DNA of 64,000 bases from JANQPX01 sp050633905 (GTDB lineage: Bacteria > Pseudomonadota > Alphaproteobacteria > Geminicoccales > Geminicoccaceae): positions 28,314-92,313 of the forward strand of contig JBOEHJ010000008.1 of assembly GCA_050633905.1 (NCBI GenBank), written 5' to 3'. Each line of letters begins with the position of its first letter. The first letter of the stretch is position 1. The notes beneath the pieces are model-generated. The model saw nothing but the letters and a program-made list of their open reading frames with translations. It searched no databases and was not told the origin of the DNA. Both the position numbers and the translations under genes were made by a program. Shown in pieces: positions 61,185-64,000 of this stretch.

Positions 61185-61210
61185 TGGCATGGCCACCTCA
61201 TTGACTTGGG
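61184..61210 (+). repeat. Dispersed palindrome copy at tatC stop
   Basis: GTGGC-ATG-GCCAC with the tail CTCATTGACTTGG. Perfect five-pair stem. The first G is the last base of the tatC stop, exactly as at the DUF3108 gene. The tail TTGACTTGG/TAGACTTGG is shared with that copy. Confidence 0.7.
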
Positions 61211-61790
61211 CCGATGTGGCCAGGATCCGCGGTATACGACCAAGTTTTTAAGGTCAGTGGTGGGTTTCATCTGTCGAAGATATGCTGCGATTGCATTGGT
61301 AGGTGAGGTTTGCTTGGTACTAGCCGACCCACCCGTGGTGTCCCAACATATTGGGTAGTTAGGCGTGGAAGAGGGCTGGTTTAACGCTCCGCAAAATAGT
61401 TTCCAGCCTCCGTTTTCCAGACGGAAAAGCAAAACCAGGAACACGCCGAGGCGCTCTCCAAAAAAAGACAGTTTTTAGCTGTCGCTCTCGAACCTATCGG
61501 CTTTAGCCGGTGGTTGTTCAGTTGCCCCGTAAACGCGCGCATGTCCTGGGCGCAACGTTCGATCGATCTGGATGTTAAGTCTCTGTTAGCGAAATCCTGA
61601 TGAGAACGTTCCCGGTCCATGTGATCTTGTGGGGTAAAGGCCTGGTTAACCCGACGTAAGACCCGATGGTGCTTACCATTTCGCAATAACCCGGCCTTCT
61701 GAGTTGTCTACTCCCTAGCGAAGCGTCTATACCTCCGTTTGACGTTTTGTCGTCAACTGGCTGTCAACCTTCAGATTGTGTGAAAAAATC
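61211..61790. other. Intergenic region between tatC and serS
   Basis: About 580 bases, no coding frame with a credible start. It was inspected for a tRNA or RNA gene and none was recognised. The right end holds the serS start region with no strong ribosome site. Confidence 0.45.
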
Positions 61791-63065
61791 GTGCTCGACC
61801 TCAAATGGTTGCGTGACCACCCCGATGCGCTCGACCAGGCGCTTCAGCGTCGAAATGCGCCCCCGATCGCCCAAAAGATATTGAGACTGGATGAAGCTGT
61901 TCGCGCACTTCAGACGGTTAACCAGGAGAAGCAGGCAAAGCGCAACCAGCTCTCCAAGGAAATCGGCAAGATCAAGGCATCCGGCGGTGATGCGGCTTCA
62001 GTGATGGCTGAAGTCGGCGCACTTAAGATGGCTGTGCAGGCGGGCGAAGACGAACTTCGCGGTCAGATGGCGGCGCTTGATGGCATCCTGGCCGGCATCC
62101 CGAATGTACTCGCCGACGATGTCCCCGACGGTGCCGATGAGACCTCTAATGTCGAGGTCCGTCGCTGGGGCTCCCAGCGGAATTTTTCGTTTACGCCGAA
62201 GGAGCATGACGATCTCGGCGAGAAGCTCGGCATGGATTTCGGCCGTGCTGCCAAGATGTCCGGCTCGCGCTTCGTTGCGATGTTTGGCGATCTTCCACGG
62301 CTAGAGCGGGCGATCGCGTCCTTGATGCTGGATATTCAGACCAAGGAGAACGGTTATCGTGAGGTCTCGGTGCCGCTCCTGGTGCGCGACAATGCCCTCT
62401 ACGGCACGGGCCAGCTGCCGAAATTCGAAGAAGATCTGTTCAAGACAACCTCGGATCATTTTTTGATCCCGACCGCAGAGGTGGCGCTGACCAATTTGGT
62501 TGCCGACGAAATTCTTGATGCAGAGAACCTGCCTCTTCGCTACACCGCCTACACGCCTTGTTTCCGTTCCGAAGCCGGTGCTGCCGGCAAAGACACAAAA
62601 GGAATGATCCGCCAGCATCAATTCACCAAGGTGGAGTTGGTCAGCATCACCCGATCCGAGCAATCCGCAGAAGAGCACGAGCGCATGGTGTCCTGCGCGG
62701 AAGCCGTGCTGCAGCGACTTGAGTTGCCCTATCGAGTGATGGTGCTAGCAGCAGGCGATACCGGTTTCGGTGCCCGGAAAACTTATGATCTTGAGGTCTG
62801 GCTGCCGGGCCAGGGACGTTATCGCGAAATCTCAAGCTGCTCCAATTGCGGTGATTTCCAAGCGCGCCGTATGAAAGCTCGCCACCGTGAGAAGGGTGGG
62901 AAGGGGACAGAGTTTGTTCATACGTTGAATGGCTCCGGTCTGGCGGTTGGCCGGACGCTGATCGCGGTTCTCGAAAATTACCAGGAGGAAGATGGCAGCG
63001 TGACCGTGCCACAGGCTCTGCGCCCCTATCTCGACGATCAAGAGCGTCTCTTGCCCCATGACTGA
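61791..63065 (+). CDS. serS: Seryl-tRNA synthetase
   Basis: 424 residues from GTG 61791, which gives VLDLKWLRDHPDAL and matches the usual MLDLKW start; a TTG at 61776 would add five. The N-terminal coiled-coil arm (about 27-105) binds tRNA. Then come class II motif 1 and motif 2 (YTPCFRSEAGAAGKDTKGMIRQHQFTKVELV) and motif 3 (LNGSGLAVGRTLIAVLENYQ). It charges tRNA-Ser. Overlaps surE by eight bases. Confidence 0.97.
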   Translation: MLDLKWLRDHPDALDQALQRRNAPPIAQKILRLDEAVRALQTVNQEKQAKRNQLSKEIGKIKASGGDAASVMAEVGALKMAVQAGEDELRGQMAALDGILAGIPNVLADDVPDGADETSNVEVRRWGSQRNFSFTPKEHDDLGEKLGMDFGRAAKMSGSRFVAMFGDLPRLERAIASLMLDIQTKENGYREVSVPLLVRDNALYGTGQLPKFEEDLFKTTSDHFLIPTAEVALTNLVADEILDAENLPLRYTAYTPCFRSEAGAAGKDTKGMIRQHQFTKVELVSITRSEQSAEEHERMVSCAEAVLQRLELPYRVMVLAAGDTGFGARKTYDLEVWLPGQGRYREISSCSNCGDFQARRMKARHREKGGKGTEFVHTLNGSGLAVGRTLIAVLENYQEEDGSVTVPQALRPYLDDQERLLPHD

Positions 63066-63864
63066 ACCAACCCGACTTGTAACAAAAGAACTTACCCGGT
63101 CGACCAGGATTTTGGTGACCAATGATGATGGTGTGAATGCGCCCGGGCTTCGGGTGTTGGAGCGTATTGCCAAGACGTTGAGTGATGATGTCTGGGTGGT
63201 GGCGCCTGAGACCAATCAGAGCGGGGCGTCCCATTCACTGACCTTGCAGCGCCCGCTTCGCGTTCGTAGCTATGATCTCGATCCGAACTGGCATGCCGTC
63301 GATGGCACGCCGACCGATTGTGTCCTGCTCGCCAAGCGTTCGATCATCAAGGAGAAGCCGATCGATCTGGTGCTCTCAGGTGTCAATTGGGGTGCTAATC
63401 TCGCGGAAGATGTCACCTATTCCGGCACGGTCGCCGGCGCGATGGAAGGCACGCTCTTCGGGATCAAGTCCTTTGCTTTTAGTCAGGTCCATCGCGGGCG
63501 GGGTAAGATCAAGTGGCCAACGGTGGAGCGATTTGCCCCGGACCTGATCCGCAAAATCTACCCGACGGACTGGGCTGATGATCTCTTGTTCAATATCAAT
63601 TTCCCGGATTGCGAACCGGACGAGGTTGTGGGTCATCAGGTGACGTTCCAGGGGCGGCGCGAAGGCGAGGGCGAACCTTTGGTGGAACGCTTTGATCCGC
63701 GCGGGCATCCTTATGTCTGGATCGGCTTGCAGAGTTTCGGCAAATCCTTCGAGCCGGGCAGTGACCTACAGGCGATCATCGACAACAAGGTTTCGGTGAC
63801 GCCGATCCATATGAATTTAACCCATCGTGAAAGCTTCGAAGGTCTGCGCCGGATCTTGGATTAG
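63058..63864 (+). CDS. surE: 5'-nucleotidase SurE
   Basis: 268 residues. Metal and substrate motifs: ILVTNDDGVNAPGLRVL (Asp-Asp), VVAPETNQSGASHSLT (Ser and Asn), GTPTDCV and LVLSGVNWGANLAEDVTYSGTVAGAMEG. SurE removes phosphate from nucleoside monophosphates in stationary phase and survival. The start lies inside serS by eight bases, implying coupling. The gene often found next in this order, pcm, is not seen. Confidence 0.96.
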   Translation: MTEPTRLVTKELTRSTRILVTNDDGVNAPGLRVLERIAKTLSDDVWVVAPETNQSGASHSLTLQRPLRVRSYDLDPNWHAVDGTPTDCVLLAKRSIIKEKPIDLVLSGVNWGANLAEDVTYSGTVAGAMEGTLFGIKSFAFSQVHRGRGKIKWPTVERFAPDLIRKIYPTDWADDLLFNINFPDCEPDEVVGHQVTFQGRREGEGEPLVERFDPRGHPYVWIGLQSFGKSFEPGSDLQAIIDNKVSVTPIHMNLTHRESFEGLRRILD

Positions 63865-63892
63865 GTGGCATGGCCACATCAGTTGGTTTCGG
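63865..63892 (+). repeat. Dispersed palindrome copy after surE
   Basis: GTGGC-ATG-GCCAC with the tail ATCAGTTGGTTTCGG. Perfect five-pair stem, starting directly after the surE stop, same orientation as the gene. Confidence 0.7.
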
Positions 63893-63915
63893 ATCGGGTG
63901 AACAGGTGATGTTTT

Positions 63916-64000
63916 TCAATCCAGGCTTAGCAGCGCCAAAGCCTGGCTCGTGAATTTCCCGATGAGGTTTACGCGCTTCTCTCTCCCGCCCAACCACCCG
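63916..64000 (-). CDS. Possible C-terminal end of a gene entering from the right
   Basis: A leftward frame with GC-rich third positions ends at TGA 63916 with KRVNLIGKFTSQALALLSLD. It reads like the last 27 residues of a protein and runs off the right edge. No family can be named from so little. The inverted repeat CCAGGCTT/AAGCCTGG (63921-63946) lies at its 3' end. Confidence 0.3.
   Translation of the reverse strand, partial: GWLGGREKRVNLIGKFTSQALALLSLD

Noticed and set aside
61211..61790. Possible tRNA or RNA gene before serS
   Set aside because: No T-arm consensus, cloverleaf arms or CCA-end pattern could be found on either strand.

Overview
The window reads as a chromosomal segment of a marine alphaproteobacterium, probably near Rhodospirillales/Kiloniellales. 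The taxonomy is inference from gene order and content, not a database match. The right-hand third carries a housekeeping order familiar from alphaproteobacteria (xth, erpA, dgt, argS, SPOR protein, nagZ, M50 protease, scpA, scpB, tatABC, serS, surE). Marine habits are suggested by a DMSP lyase of the DddL type, an SBP56-type methanethiol oxidase, a TRAP transporter and a sulfotransferase cassette. Two ambiguous bases (39323-39324) point to a draft assembly.

Layout. 1-1442: 5' part of an ABC-F ATPase and an OmpA-type lipoprotein. 1800-5635: the downstream half of a C-P lyase locus, consisting of a decayed phnL, two tandem phnM genes, a 2H phosphoesterase and a convergent phnN. 5948-12745: a small acidic orphan protein, a broken HTH gene, a cytosolic hybrid histidine kinase, a zinc-ribbon membrane protein, a PRISE-type reductase and a TPP enzyme. 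12774-18492: Lon-like protease, TrpF-like protein, PhyH dioxygenase and serine hydrolase. 18665-21581: an IclR regulator followed by methanethiol oxidase and a tightly linked membrane protein. 21821-25009: FAD-linked D-2-hydroxyacid dehydrogenase, TetR regulator with two palindromic operators, and a DEDDh exonuclease. 26034-33552: gpmA, cupin protein, TRAP transporter dctPQM, AhpD-fold protein, DUF3108 protein and an unknown helical protein. 33618-41259: internally duplicated unknown protein, META-domain lipoprotein, secreted serine protease, FMN glutamate-synthase-like protein, threonine deaminase and a membrane zinc peptidase. 41827-45022: dddL and a chemoreceptor. 45227-48796: a compact four-gene leftward cassette joining an arylsulfotransferase-like propeller, a tiny GPGAG membrane protein, an EMC3/TMCO1-like membrane protein and a PAPS-type sulfotransferase. 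49359-63864: the housekeeping block.

How the genes work together. PhnM, the 2H phosphoesterase and PhnN would carry ribosyl phosphonate intermediates toward PRPP, but the C-P bond-cleaving genes are not here and the neighbouring phnL is dead. DddL would release DMS and acrylate from DMSP, and the methanethiol oxidase could remove the related volatile methanethiol, although the two loci are 20 kb apart. TatABC and ScpAB are standard cell machinery.

The two observations I rate highest are the four-gene sulfotransferase cassette and a dispersed short palindrome (GTGGN-ATG-NCCAC followed by ATCATTGA). The palindrome occurs at least seven times, usually right at a stop codon, with compensating changes in its stem. 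No tRNA, rRNA, CRISPR array, insertion sequence or prophage was seen.
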